NCBI GenBank assembly: GCA_964036045.1
Contig: OZ038384.1
Coordinates: 33,777,997-33,841,996 of the forward strand
Length of the DNA stretch: 64,000 bases
Reading direction: 5' to 3'
Origin: Eutreptiella sp. 'Long Island Sound 2002'
Taxonomy: Eukaryota > Euglenozoa > Euglenophyceae > Eutreptiales > Eutreptiaceae
Position numbers and translations under genes: made by a program. Positions 11,877 to 21,526 of the stretch are shown piece after piece. The notes under the pieces were generated by a model. It saw nothing but the letters and a program-made list of their open reading frames with translations, did no database searches and was not told the DNA's origin. How positions within the stretch are numbered: the first letter of the stretch is position 1; each line of letters opens with the position of its first letter.

Positions 11877-14378
11877 ATGGACCCAAAAAGAGTGGACGCC
11901 GATGTGAACACAGCGCCAGCGCCTGAGGCACCGGCAAGGCCGGCGCCTGACGCTGTACCTTCGGTGGAGCCCTTACATGGGCCAGTGGAGACGGCGGAGG
12001 ACTCCCTGCATGGCCTCCAGACGGCCTTCGGGGCCCTGACGGTCAAGGAAGTGGTCTCACAACCTCAGCCTGTGAAGAGGAAGAGAGGAAACGAGAGCGA
12101 GAAGGATGCTGGAGAAGGAGCAGACGAAGGAGAGGAGCAAGGGCAAGACCCGACGGATGTCCCTACCTTCGAAGGCGCACCAAGCGCTTCTGGCCTCCAT
12201 GCATCACCCTCTCCCATAACCACCACACTCCCAGCCGCCGCTACATCCACTTCCACAACCAACCCGCCTATGGCAGAGGGCACAGGCCTTACTGGCATGC
12301 CTCACTACCCCGCCTATGGCATGGGCCCACCTACCACTGCGCTCCTTGAGGCAACTACTGCCAGTGAGCCGGTGGCTTCCAGCTCTGCGCCGCGATGGTA
12401 TGCTGCTGACCATCCCCATCCACTCCACGCCACTGGAACCTACATGGAAGTTCCTGGGTATGCTCCTGGGTATGCACCTGGGTATGCACCCTTGAGTGGG
12501 TTGAGGAAAGGACCAGAGTCTCTGGGAGGCAGGAGTAGAGGATCGGGAAGATCCTCCAACAGGTCCCTGACGCGGTCGGAGATCAACGAGGTGCTCCGAG
12601 GAGCCACTTCGCAAATCGTGAGCGACCTCACGCAAGAGATCAGGGAGAAACTGCAGCCCCTGATGATCCCGTCCCATGCGTCACCTACGACGGTGGGAAT
12701 GTCACCCCACCGAGTACAGGCTAATCACCTGGCGGCAGGGTTGACAAATACCCTGGGGAGCCTGAGGAGCCGACCGATGCCGACTCCTGCAGCAGTACCG
12801 AGAAGTCCATTCGTCCCGAGGACAGCCCAGCCGCCCTACAGCCACGTGACGAACTCGACGAGAGCCGAGCTGGACCAGCTGGGGCTCACAGCCCTAAGGG
12901 CTATGGTGGACGTGGAGCCTTATGGCTCCAGTGATCTAGGCGGAGACCCCTCCGATGATGGGCCGCCGTCGATGACTTCTTCTTCGCCATCGGATGACGA
13001 AGACCCTGAGGACCCCGAGGACCCCAAGGGTAAGAAGAAGAAGAAGAAGAAGAAGAAGACCCGACGCCCTGAAGGACGCCGAGCTCAGGAGGCGAAGGGT
13101 ATTGCCACCTCCAAGATAGTGGTGAACCTGCCTGAGTTCACAGGCAAGGACCTCAGCGAGTTCGCTGAGAACTTTGGCCGGTTCCTACGACTGACCGGCC
13201 AAACCCACGCGAGTGGGCGAGTGAAGTGCGACCTGCTCCTGCAGTGCTGCAAGACGAAGTACCTGGAGAAGCAGGTCAGGCAGATCGTCACTAACTCCGC
13301 CACCTTTGCCGACGTGTTGGTTGCCCTGGAGAGGCAGTACCCAACCTACGAAACAGACCTCTCCATCAGGGCCGAGATCCAGAACCTGCCCGTCCTGCCC
13401 AACAACCCCAAACCCGGCAGGGTCTCCCAGCTGTTGGCGGACCTGGACCACTGGGCTGGACGACTGACGCCTGGTTCCTACAGCAGCGACGACCTGCTGT
13501 TCTGGTTGTGCGCCAAGCTCCCCCGAGAGCTATGGGACGAGTGCCGTCTGACGGCTGAGCGCAAGGCTAGATCCCTCCGCTATGAGGATCTATGCGTGCT
13601 GCTCCTGGAGATGGCGCTGGAGAAGGAGAGCGACCAGCACCTGAACAACTACCGTCCTGGTGCTGGAGGTTCTGGAGGCAAAGGGTACCAAGGGTCCCGA
13701 CCTGGGCAGGGGACTACCCCCAAACACGCCCACGCCCGCCTAATGGAGAACGTCAAGGAGCTATTCTGGTGTGATGCCAGAGACGAGCAGGGCCACCTGC
13801 AGCACGCCCCTGACTGCGAGCAGCGAGACTGCTTTGTAGTCCAGGGGAAGCAGCAGGAAAAGATCACCGGCGCCAAAGTGAAGCTGCCGGATCATTACCG
13901 CTGCACCATCACGTGTGCATTCTGCGGTAAGCGGAAGCACTATGAGGACGAGTGCTACCATAAGCAACGCCTATCGGTGAAGCTTAAGGGGGAAGATCCA
14001 GGCAAAAGCTCAGGCAAAGGTGGAGGCAAGGCCAAATGCAACGACTCCGGCAAAGGCAAGTCGAAAGGACGTGGTCAAGGTGGTCAAGACAAGGGTCAAG
14101 GTGGACGAGGAGGAGGTGCTAACCGCCAGCATGACAACAGGAACAAGGACAAGAACGGAGGCAACCCCAACCCTCATCCAGGGGGGAACTACGAGCCCTC
14201 TGGAGGGCAGACTGGTCCTACCACACGCTCACAGACGCAGGCCCAGCAAGAACAAGGAGCCAAGCGTGAGCACGAAGGTGGTGATGACGGCAACGCCAAG
14301 AAGAGAAGCCGTTTCATGAGGATGGCCCGCAAATTGCGGAACAAGGGGTTCGAGGTGACCTGTCCCGCGGAATTCTGA
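11877..14378 (+). CDS. gag: Gypsy-1 Gag (capsid/nucleocapsid) polyprotein
   Basis: An 833-codon ORF starting at the first ATG after a TATATAA-like box (about 11851). The N-terminal 380 residues are Pro/Ser-rich with a three-fold PGYA repeat near residue 200. An acidic stretch is followed by nine consecutive lysines (about residues 385-393), then a predicted helical capsid-like region (about 410-600). A CCHC zinc knuckle of the form CxxCxxxxHxxxxC starts at residue 680, followed by a Gly/Lys/Gln-rich basic tail. This is the normal layout of a Ty3/gypsy Gag: it packages element RNA into virus-like particles in the cytoplasm. The ORF ends at TGA 14376-14378 and the protease continues in the same frame. 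A homopolymeric AAG tract at about 13030-13058 is a likely site of length variation. Confidence 0.9.
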   Translation: MDPKRVDADVNTAPAPEAPARPAPDAVPSVEPLHGPVETAEDSLHGLQTAFGALTVKEVVSQPQPVKRKRGNESEKDAGEGADEGEEQGQDPTDVPTFEGAPSASGLHASPSPITTTLPAAATSTSTTNPPMAEGTGLTGMPHYPAYGMGPPTTALLEATTASEPVASSSAPRWYAADHPHPLHATGTYMEVPGYAPGYAPGYAPLSGLRKGPESLGGRSRGSGRSSNRSLTRSEINEVLRGATSQIVSDLTQEIREKLQPLMIPSHASPTTVGMSPHRVQANHLAAGLTNTLGSLRSRPMPTPAAVPRSPFVPRTAQPPYSHVTNSTRAELDQLGLTALRAMVDVEPYGSSDLGGDPSDDGPPSMTSSSPSDDEDPEDPEDPKGKKKKKKKKKTRRPEGRRAQEAKGIATSKIVVNLPEFTGKDLSEFAENFGRFLRLTGQTHASGRVKCDLLLQCCKTKYLEKQVRQIVTNSATFADVLVALERQYPTYETDLSIRAEIQNLPVLPNNPKPGRVSQLLADLDHWAGRLTPGSYSSDDLLFWLCAKLPRELWDECRLTAERKARSLRYEDLCVLLLEMALEKESDQHLNNYRPGAGGSGGKGYQGSRPGQGTTPKHAHARLMENVKELFWCDARDEQGHLQHAPDCEQRDCFVVQGKQQEKITGAKVKLPDHYRCTITCAFCGKRKHYEDECYHKQRLSVKLKGEDPGKSSGKGGGKAKCNDSGKGKSKGRGQGGQDKGQGGRGGGANRQHDNRNKDKNGGNPNPHPGGNYEPSGGQTGPTTRSQTQAQQEQGAKREHEGGDDGNAKKRSRFMRMARKLRNKGFEVTCPAEF

Positions 14379-14419
14379 CGGGGACCCTCTGGTGGCACCC
14401 AAGACCTGGTGTTTTGGGT
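14376..14419 (+). promoter_or_regulatory. Candidate stop-codon readthrough signal between gag and protease
   Basis: Gag ends in TGA followed at once by CGG, a known leaky context (UGA CGG) in some plant RNA viruses. The protease frame continues with no further stop. ACCCAA at 14397-14402 can pair with TTGGGT at 14414-14419 to form a 6-bp hairpin with an 11-nt loop, starting 18 nt after the stop. The first in-frame ATG lies after the protease catalytic DTGA, so independent initiation would not give a working protease. The alternative is a simple CGA-to-TGA mutation. Confidence 0.6.
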
Positions 14420-15905
14420 ACGTATCCGACTAGGGGGACGTGAATACCTGGGGGTACTGGATACTGGCGCCACAATATCTATAGTGGCCAAGAAAATTTT
14501 ACCTTGTGGGAGCCTGAAGAACACCATGACCACCGCCGCTATACGCATGGGGGATGGACATGTGGTGCACAGCTGCGGGGACTGTGAAGTGGAGGTACCT
14601 ATGGGCTCTCGAACTATCGCCCATCGGTTCTATCTGATGGACACTGAGGCCTTCGACTTTGTACTGGGTACTGACTTCTTCGTGCAGCACTCCCAGATAC
14701 AATCCCTGACGCTGCAAGCGCCCTACCTCCTGTACGTGGACCACGGCAGTGGCAGAGAGTCTGTGCCACTGGAGCAGTCGGAACATACCTCGAGTTACCT
14801 GAGACTATCGAAGGAGGAGCCCTCGAACATGATGGCGGCCTCCAAAACTGAGGACTATCAACTATTGGGGGAAGTCCTAGAACAAGGTCTGAAGGAGTTC
14901 GGTTACTCTCGAGAAGACCTAAGTGTGGAGCTGTTCGCCAGCGACAAGCAGCATGTACTGGACCTATACTGCAGCAAGGGGAAGAACTGCAGCTACAAAT
15001 TTTACTGGCCCTCTTTCGGGATGGCCTACGGGAACCCCAGATTCAGTGAACTGGGGAAGGTGCTGACCAAGGTGGCCTTGGAACGTTCCCGTATGGTCCT
15101 GTGTTCCCCCGATTGGGGAGCCCATGGGGGCAACGAGTACTGGCGAACCCTCCTGTACAAGCTGACTATCAGCTCTGTGCGGTTACCTGATGAGGCCATC
15201 TACGTGCCTCTGGGACGCAAGACGCCCATTGGGAAGCCCGGATGGGGGAGTATGCTCAGCGTGGTGGACGGAAGTCTTACCACCATCCCCTGCGAAGACC
15301 TGGACCCTACTCTGGTCCAGGCTATACAACGAGAAAGCGATGGACTCGCCTTGGGTGACTTGAAGGATCGCCTACGACCTCAAGATGCTGTAGAGACTAC
15401 ACCCGGAGGAGATGAGTACGTCGTGACTGACACCAACGCCCCCAACTCTCCCTGTCATGTACCTGTTCCTGATGGAGTCTCTGAGTGTGGACTATCTGAG
15501 CTACCTAGCTCTATCAACTCAGACGACGAAACTGAGCACGACGCCTTCTTCGTGCAGACTGCGGTGGAAGAAGTGGAGAACGCCGAGTACGTCGCCCCAC
15601 TAAAACCCCTACTCTCCATGAGGGTGGAAGACCCCGTGGATGAAGAGCTGGACCCTCGATCCAGGCTCAGGGAGTATGTGGATTCCAAGAGGAAGTTGGT
15701 GGAGAAAAAGCTATGCTACGCGAAGCCTACCCGCAGCTCATGGCCACTGAAGCAAGGACGTATGGGAGACCTATCCCAACTGAAGGAGGACCTCGAACAG
15801 AAGATCACCACCTGGCAAAGGGAGGTAGATCTCAAGCTCATGAAGAGCGTATGGGGTGCCCATGTGAGCGTGCCTATGTTGCCATCGTCCACCGGAGATG
15901 GTTGA
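14379..15905 (+). CDS. pro: Gypsy-1 aspartic protease plus extra 'ELFAS' domain
   Basis: Open in the Gag frame after the TGA. The retroviral-type protease motif LDTGA lies at about 14455-14472, followed by an 'LGTDFF' block typical of the second protease region. About 150 residues later (about 14925-15165) comes a segment with VELFAS, a conserved NPRFSE block and MVLCSPDW. Spacing and chemistry resemble the methyltransferase-like domain that DIRS elements carry after RNase H, and a similar segment occurs in gypsy-2. An acidic linker ends the ORF. Pol starts at 15898, overlapping the stop by 8 nt (ATGGTTGA) in another frame, suggesting reinitiation or a +1 shift. Protease is well supported; the role of the second domain is unknown. 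Confidence 0.8.
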   Translation, partial: RGPSGGTQDLVFWVRIRLGGREYLGVLDTGATISIVAKKILPCGSLKNTMTTAAIRMGDGHVVHSCGDCEVEVPMGSRTIAHRFYLMDTEAFDFVLGTDFFVQHSQIQSLTLQAPYLLYVDHGSGRESVPLEQSEHTSSYLRLSKEEPSNMMAASKTEDYQLLGEVLEQGLKEFGYSREDLSVELFASDKQHVLDLYCSKGKNCSYKFYWPSFGMAYGNPRFSELGKVLTKVALERSRMVLCSPDWGAHGGNEYWRTLLYKLTISSVRLPDEAIYVPLGRKTPIGKPGWGSMLSVVDGSLTTIPCEDLDPTLVQAIQRESDGLALGDLKDRLRPQDAVETTPGGDEYVVTDTNAPNSPCHVPVPDGVSECGLSELPSSINSDDETEHDAFFVQTAVEEVENAEYVAPLKPLLSMRVEDPVDEELDPRSRLREYVDSKRKLVEKKLCYAKPTRSSWPLKQGRMGDLSQLKEDLEQKITTWQREVDLKLMKSVWGAHVSVPMLPSSTGDG

Positions 15906-18900
15906 GCAAGACCTTCTGTATGCCTATCAAGGGCTGAAGGATGCTACCGCGGGCGAAGAGTCGGTGGAGGACCACCTCCCGACGTCTATTCAGGGGGCAA
16001 GCAACTTACACTCCGACGAGGACTTGGAGGACAAGATCAAGATATTGGACCCGCGGGTACAGAAGCTGATAAGGACCTATCTGGAGGTGTTCGGAGAACT
16101 ACCCCCTCCAGCGTCATGTGACAAGCTGGTACAGATGGACCTCAAGCTGAAACCCGAGTTCGTGGGTCACAAGATACGGAGGAGACCCTATCCAGCTCCT
16201 AAAGAGCAGGCCGACGAGATTGAGCGACAGATACAAGAGTGTATCGACGCTGGCCTAGTCCTGGAGTACAAGGACGGGGGCTACCCCCTACACTGCAGCC
16301 CCTGTTTCCTGGTGGCTAAACCTGGGTCTTCAGCCAAACGGCTGGTAGTGGACTATGGAGAGCTGAACAAGAAGACGCTGAACCACTCAGGGTCCATTCC
16401 CAATATGGAGTCTACCCTGGAGAAGATAGCCTCCTGTCGCTACAAGACCAAGATGGACAAGCGAAGTGGATTCTGGCAAGTGGACCTGACGCCCAACGCG
16501 CAGGAACTACTGGCCTTCATCACCCCTCAGGGGAGGGTATTCAAGTGGAAGGTCATGCCATTTGGTGTGGCTAACGCCCCCGCTCTGTTCCAAGAGCTGA
16601 TGAACAAGATCTTGTCCATCCTACGAAGGAGACCTAAGGTGCAGGAGCTCATATCCCGTGGGGCCCAGATGGAGGCTCACATCGACGATGTATGCCTCGG
16701 GACCAATACCCAGGAGGATCACCTAATCCTCTTGGGTGAGTTCTTTGCGGTCTGCCAGGAGAACCACACACGACTCAAGCTGGAGAAGTGTGAGTTCATG
16801 CAGGAGACCATGCAGTACTTGGGGTTTGACGTTGGCTATGGGTGGTGGACCCCAGCGGCCTCTAAGGCCAAACCCCTGATGGATGCCAAGGTACGACACG
16901 AAGACCCCAAGAAAGGACTTCATGATGTACGCAGTTTCATTGGGGCGTGCAACTTCTATCGCCGCCACATCAAAAACTTCACCTACACCAGCGCTGTACT
17001 GACTGACTTGATCAAGAAGAGTACTACTTGGCGCTGGGGCCCACAAGAGCAACAAGCGTTTGACGAGCTCAAAGACAAGGTAGCCAACGCTAAGTGCTTG
17101 GGCGTGCCTAGGGCACAAGGGGAGATTATCCTGGTGACCGACGCCAGCAATGTGGGCGGTGGTGCAACGTTGTTCCAATGGCAAGCACTAGAGAAGGAGG
17201 AGTTCGACTCGGCCATTTCCCAATGGGGGACGGAAGGTCTCAACCGAGATGGAACCCTCAAGCACAGCTACCCTGACGACAAGTGGGTCCTAGTACCTCT
17301 GGGCCACTGGAACTGGAAGTGGAACCAGGCCAGGGGGAACTACTCCACATATGAGCAGGAACTGCTCGCGGGTATGCTGGTGCTATCCTCACAAGCACGT
17401 CTGTTGGGGAGTAACCCTGTGGTCTGGCTATGCGACCAAGAACCGGTCCGCAGTTTCCAGAAGGGTCCCCCACCTGAGAAGGCCAAGCTACGTCGCTGGT
17501 GGACCTACCTCAGTCAACTACGGCTGACGGTACACCATATCCAGGGAGTGAAGAACGAGTGCGCCGACTACATCAGCCGCAACAACTTCGACGCCCTGAT
17601 TGGTGCCCGGTCTGAAGCGCTGGCTAAGGAGGCGTTCAGCCGTATGGACGTCCACTTGGACCTGAACATGACCATGATACGCCCCCTGGATGGACTCCAA
17701 CAATCGGAGTACCTACAGGAGTTTGGGGATATCTACCGGCACCTGGAGAAATGCCTTGAACCCCTCCTGGTCAACCAAGACCAGTGGAAGCGGGACAAGA
17801 GCTACCTCTGGCACGAGGACCGCATCGTGGTGCCTAGTGACCGGGTCCCAGCGCTGCTGAAGTGGACCCATGAGTCCAGTGGTCATGTGGGTGCTGACCG
17901 TACCCTGAGGCTGTTCAAGCAATGGTTCCACACTACGTGGACTGACGACCAGCTGCGGAAGACGCTCCTGCCTATCGTGGACAAGTGCCCGTGCAGGTCC
18001 TGTAAACCAGGGGATATCAGGGACAGAGGTCTCTACTCGACCCTGCCCATCCCTCACTGTGCTAACAGTGTTCTATACGTGGACTACACGGAGATGCCGA
18101 AGTTCGGGGGCAATGACTTCGCCCTCGTGGTAACCTGTGGGTTGACCAGGTTTACCAGGGTGTTCCCATGTACCAAGCACATTACCGGAGAGGAGACTAT
18201 CAAGATACTCCTGGAGGAGTGGTTTTGTGTCTATGGGGCGCCCAAGGAGATCAACTCCGATGAGGACGTACGAGTACGCTCAGATACTGGCTGGTACAAG
18301 AGGGTCCTGAGGTCCCTCAATGTCCAGGTGTCTACAGGGATTCCCTACTCTCACACGAGCAACCCCCTATGTGAGGGACAGATTCGTGTCCTGAAGGAGA
18401 ATGTCAGGATATGGTGCAAAACTGAACGCACCAGAGACTGGGTGAGACTACTCCCCGTCATATCCTTGATGATGAACTCCCAAGAGAGTTCAGCTACTGG
18501 CTACTCGCCACATGAGCTATTCATGGGGCGCCCGGCGTGGTTCCTACATGCCCCCTATCCAGAGGACACCCATTCTTCTGTGGGTGAATGGGTCCAAGAG
18601 CAACAAGCGAAGGTGGACAAGGCCAAGGCTATGCTCCAGAGAGTGAGGGAGCGTCAGTGGAACAAGAAGAACAAGCACCGAGTACCGGCCACCTACCAAG
18701 AGGGGGACTGGGTGCTGGTGCACCACAGTCGACTACCCGCCTGGCCTCGCTCTACCAGCGATGACCCATACTTCGGGCCGTACAAGATTCTATCTGTGGA
18801 TGGTCACCGTATCACGGTGCGGTGTTCTCCCCGTCTAGGGGGGACCCTGGTGTGCGCCGCTCAACACCTGAAGCGCTACCATGATCCTGAAGACCTCTGT

Positions 18901-19254
18901 GGGGAGGAGTGGGAGCTGAACGACGAGGAAATCGCCGCTCTGGACCTACAAGGGGCTGCCAGCCCTATGGAAGTTGAAGGTGAACTCCCCGACATGAACG
19001 CCGAGGAGATGGCTAAGGAGGGCTTCTACCTGGTGAAGTCTGTCCTACGCCACCGCTATCGCCAGGGTTGGCGCTTCCTCACCCTCTGGGAAGGGTTTGG
19101 AGTCGAAGAGGCCACCTGGGAGCCCTTCTCTGCATTTGTTCTACCCGAGGGACGCCTAAACTCAGTTCTGGTTGACTACTTGTCCCAGAACAACCTTGGT
19201 GAGTTGTTGAGGCTCGCTGAGACGCTTGCCTCCAAGAATAAAGCTAGGGACTGA
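15898..19254 (+). CDS. pol: Gypsy-1 Pol: reverse transcriptase, RNase H, integrase, chromodomain
   Basis: An intact 1118-codon ORF. RT occupies about residues 50-330: 'LVVDYGELN', 'VMPFGVANAPALFQ', and a catalytic HIDD at 261-264, where the usual Y/F is His. RNase H follows, starting with 'VTDAS' near residue 417. The integrase zinc finger has HESSGH...CPCRSC near residues 660-705. Integrase catalytic residues are D729, D788 and E826. A chromodomain-like segment near 1040-1090 has aromatic residues spaced as in chromovirus integrases, which read histone marks to choose target sites. Length and order are normal for a Ty3/gypsy pol. No stops or frameshifts are seen, so the protein may be functional. 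The His in the RT box is the one odd key residue. Confidence 0.93.
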   Translation: MVEQDLLYAYQGLKDATAGEESVEDHLPTSIQGASNLHSDEDLEDKIKILDPRVQKLIRTYLEVFGELPPPASCDKLVQMDLKLKPEFVGHKIRRRPYPAPKEQADEIERQIQECIDAGLVLEYKDGGYPLHCSPCFLVAKPGSSAKRLVVDYGELNKKTLNHSGSIPNMESTLEKIASCRYKTKMDKRSGFWQVDLTPNAQELLAFITPQGRVFKWKVMPFGVANAPALFQELMNKILSILRRRPKVQELISRGAQMEAHIDDVCLGTNTQEDHLILLGEFFAVCQENHTRLKLEKCEFMQETMQYLGFDVGYGWWTPAASKAKPLMDAKVRHEDPKKGLHDVRSFIGACNFYRRHIKNFTYTSAVLTDLIKKSTTWRWGPQEQQAFDELKDKVANAKCLGVPRAQGEIILVTDASNVGGGATLFQWQALEKEEFDSAISQWGTEGLNRDGTLKHSYPDDKWVLVPLGHWNWKWNQARGNYSTYEQELLAGMLVLSSQARLLGSNPVVWLCDQEPVRSFQKGPPPEKAKLRRWWTYLSQLRLTVHHIQGVKNECADYISRNNFDALIGARSEALAKEAFSRMDVHLDLNMTMIRPLDGLQQSEYLQEFGDIYRHLEKCLEPLLVNQDQWKRDKSYLWHEDRIVVPSDRVPALLKWTHESSGHVGADRTLRLFKQWFHTTWTDDQLRKTLLPIVDKCPCRSCKPGDIRDRGLYSTLPIPHCANSVLYVDYTEMPKFGGNDFALVVTCGLTRFTRVFPCTKHITGEETIKILLEEWFCVYGAPKEINSDEDVRVRSDTGWYKRVLRSLNVQVSTGIPYSHTSNPLCEGQIRVLKENVRIWCKTERTRDWVRLLPVISLMMNSQESSATGYSPHELFMGRPAWFLHAPYPEDTHSSVGEWVQEQQAKVDKAKAMLQRVRERQWNKKNKHRVPATYQEGDWVLVHHSRLPAWPRSTSDDPYFGPYKILSVDGHRITVRCSPRLGGTLVCAAQHLKRYHDPEDLCGEEWELNDEEIAALDLQGAASPMEVEGELPDMNAEEMAKEGFYLVKSVLRHRYRQGWRFLTLWEGFGVEEATWEPFSAFVLPEGRLNSVLVDYLSQNNLGELLRLAETLASKNKARD

Positions 19255-21518
19255 ACCTTACCCTTACCTGCCAAAACGTATGTGTGAGTGTGCTAGTCCT
19301 AAGGTCCTGAGAGCAAGCCGCAGAAGTGGTGTCCTAATTATACCCAAGTCTGCGCCCTTGCTGAACCTCGAGGGTTGGCTTATTGATGCCACGGGGTACG
19401 CCCCGGGTCTCCCCTCCCCTATGCGCCCAATTTCTGTGCTGGAGCAAAACCTTGGGGGAATACCCAGAGTGTTAATCCAGGTATTGTTTTCCCTACCTAT
19501 CTGTCTACTACAGGGAGGGGTGGCCAAAAGCTATGAAGGCATGCAAAACGCCTGTTTGCTATGTGGCCAAAACACTGACCTAACCACTGTCACAGCCCAC
19601 CAACCCAGCTAAAATTGCAGGAAAAGGGTGGGACAGTGACACGCCCCCTACAGGTCCTACACACCCTACAGTGGCACCATCCTGGTGGGCGAGCACTGGG
19701 CAACTGGCTCTAGCCCCCACTCAGGACTACCACTCCTACACGCACACTCTACTTGGCGTTGCGAAGAGGAAGGTCTCAAGGGTCCTAGCGACCCACCTGT
19801 GAAATGACAAGAGAACACAGCGCTGCTAAGCAACTGTGGCCTCACAGGGGACGCCACAACGCGTTTCCCCTGCAAGGGCTTGGAGGGAAGGAGTGCTCTC
19901 GTGTGCAAGGCGCAGATGTCGATGAAGTTGGACTCCCTGCTCTGCCACAGGCGGAGCGGAGTTACTTGTTTGTGTGATCTGCGCCCCTGTCTAGCAGGGC
20001 ATAAGAAAAATGCTACTGCACCACTCACCCTACCTGCCCACCTGTAAAACAAAGGCAAATGAAAGGGCGTTTGCGGCGGAGGAACCAAGGCACACTCCAG
20101 GTATTATACCCTTCTCAGTGTGCCCTATAATACGCTGTCCGCAAACACGCTGCATGGAGCAGCTACCCTTGTCAAGCAAGCAAGCGTTAAGGGACTCCTC
20201 AGGTTCTCTTAAAGAACGTACCGAGGAGCCCCTGGGTAGCCTAAACAAGGTTTACCGTGCGCACTTCGCGTGGCCTACCCTTTAATGCGTGTGTGCATGC
20301 ACGAGTATGCACGTCTCACTTGGGCAAACCTGCCCATCTGCGCGTAAATCTTGACTCCACCAGGGGGTGGCCCCGCCTGGGCGTACCTACCTTACCTACC
20401 GCTGGGAAGTGAAGCAAGGTGAGAGTACAAAAGGGGCGCACGCGAAGAACGTTGCTATGCACTTGTGTGTATGACTAATCACCCTGATCTGACCGCTAAT
20501 CATCTGCAATCATTCTAATCAATCCCTCTACCGCGTCCTATCGTGGTTATCGTTGTTAGCGCTGCTACACGACTCGTTCACGGAGACACGAGACGAGCAA
20601 TGTGTATGCGGCATGCGAGACAAGCATACCTGTAGTTTATACCTGATTCATTGAAGTCTTTTCAATTGATTTTCGAATTCTTGAATTTTCGAATCTTCTA
20701 TTAGTGTGGGTGGAATCTGTATGTTTGTTTATTAATGTGTGTCTCGTCATTTTCAAGACTACGTGATACATACGTTTATAATTCCATTATTTTTCCATTT
20801 TCCGGCGCTTCGCTAGGAGCCGCTCCTGCGCGCCGCCATTTTATGCGTCTGAATTTCTGGATTTAAAAATTCCAGAGATGACTATAATTTCTATAAAAAT
20901 GTGCCTTTGATGCACAATTGGATTCTACTCAGGTGTGTCGTTTCAGAAAAATTCTACGCCGTCATTTGACGGATTTTGGTGTCGTCGCTTCGTTTTTGCG
21001 TGGATTCGTCCATAATTCTCCCATTCCTGCCTCTGCAGATACCCACGCGCAGCCTCGCTGAGTAGGCCGTGTTCGGGCCGAAATGCAGGTGCCTGGAGAG
21101 ACTGAGCAGAACCAAGACCCCACCAAGGGGCAAATTTAATTTTCTTTCGACTTGCTTCGGCCTAAGACAGGTCACAGGTCGCCAGCAGGTTTACGAGAAC
21201 CCATGCGAGTGTGTATAATGTGTCTTGCGTTTGGGTTGTGTCGACGCTGCGTCTTGGAGGGAGGGATGCATATGCACATGTTTGGCATGCTCCCAATCTA
21301 ACCCAACCAAGCCACAGGAGCCCCGGCAGCGCCAAGAGCGCTGAGTCTTCTGTAGGAAACTGTACAACCAGAGCAGCAAAAGGACGCCAGCCATGGTGAG
21401 CGCCCATTTTTCAGTGTGAGGGAGACTGTAGGTATTTTAGAGTAGGTGTGGAAACCAAGGAAAGGCCAAGAAAAATTCCCTTTTTCCTAAAATGCGACAG
21501 TGGTGGCCACCACAGCAC
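19255..21518 (+). other. Gypsy-1 long 3' noncoding region
   Basis: About 2.26 kb between the pol stop and the polypurine tract without a supportable gene; the short ORFs (at most about 140 codons) show no motifs. Composition shifts from GC-moderate to T-rich around 20630-20960. An env-like ORF would fit this location but none is seen: no signal peptide followed by a long ORF with a transmembrane segment. Confidence 0.6.
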
Positions 21519-21526
21519 AAGGAGGG
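21519..21526 (+). promoter_or_regulatory. Gypsy-1 polypurine tract
   Basis: AAGGAGGG lies directly against the start of the 3' LTR, where plus-strand DNA synthesis would be primed. Confidence 0.75.

Noticed and set aside
19226-19612. 128-codon + frame overlapping the pol stop
   Set aside because: Overlaps the end of pol, has no ATG context of note and no motif; treated as chance.
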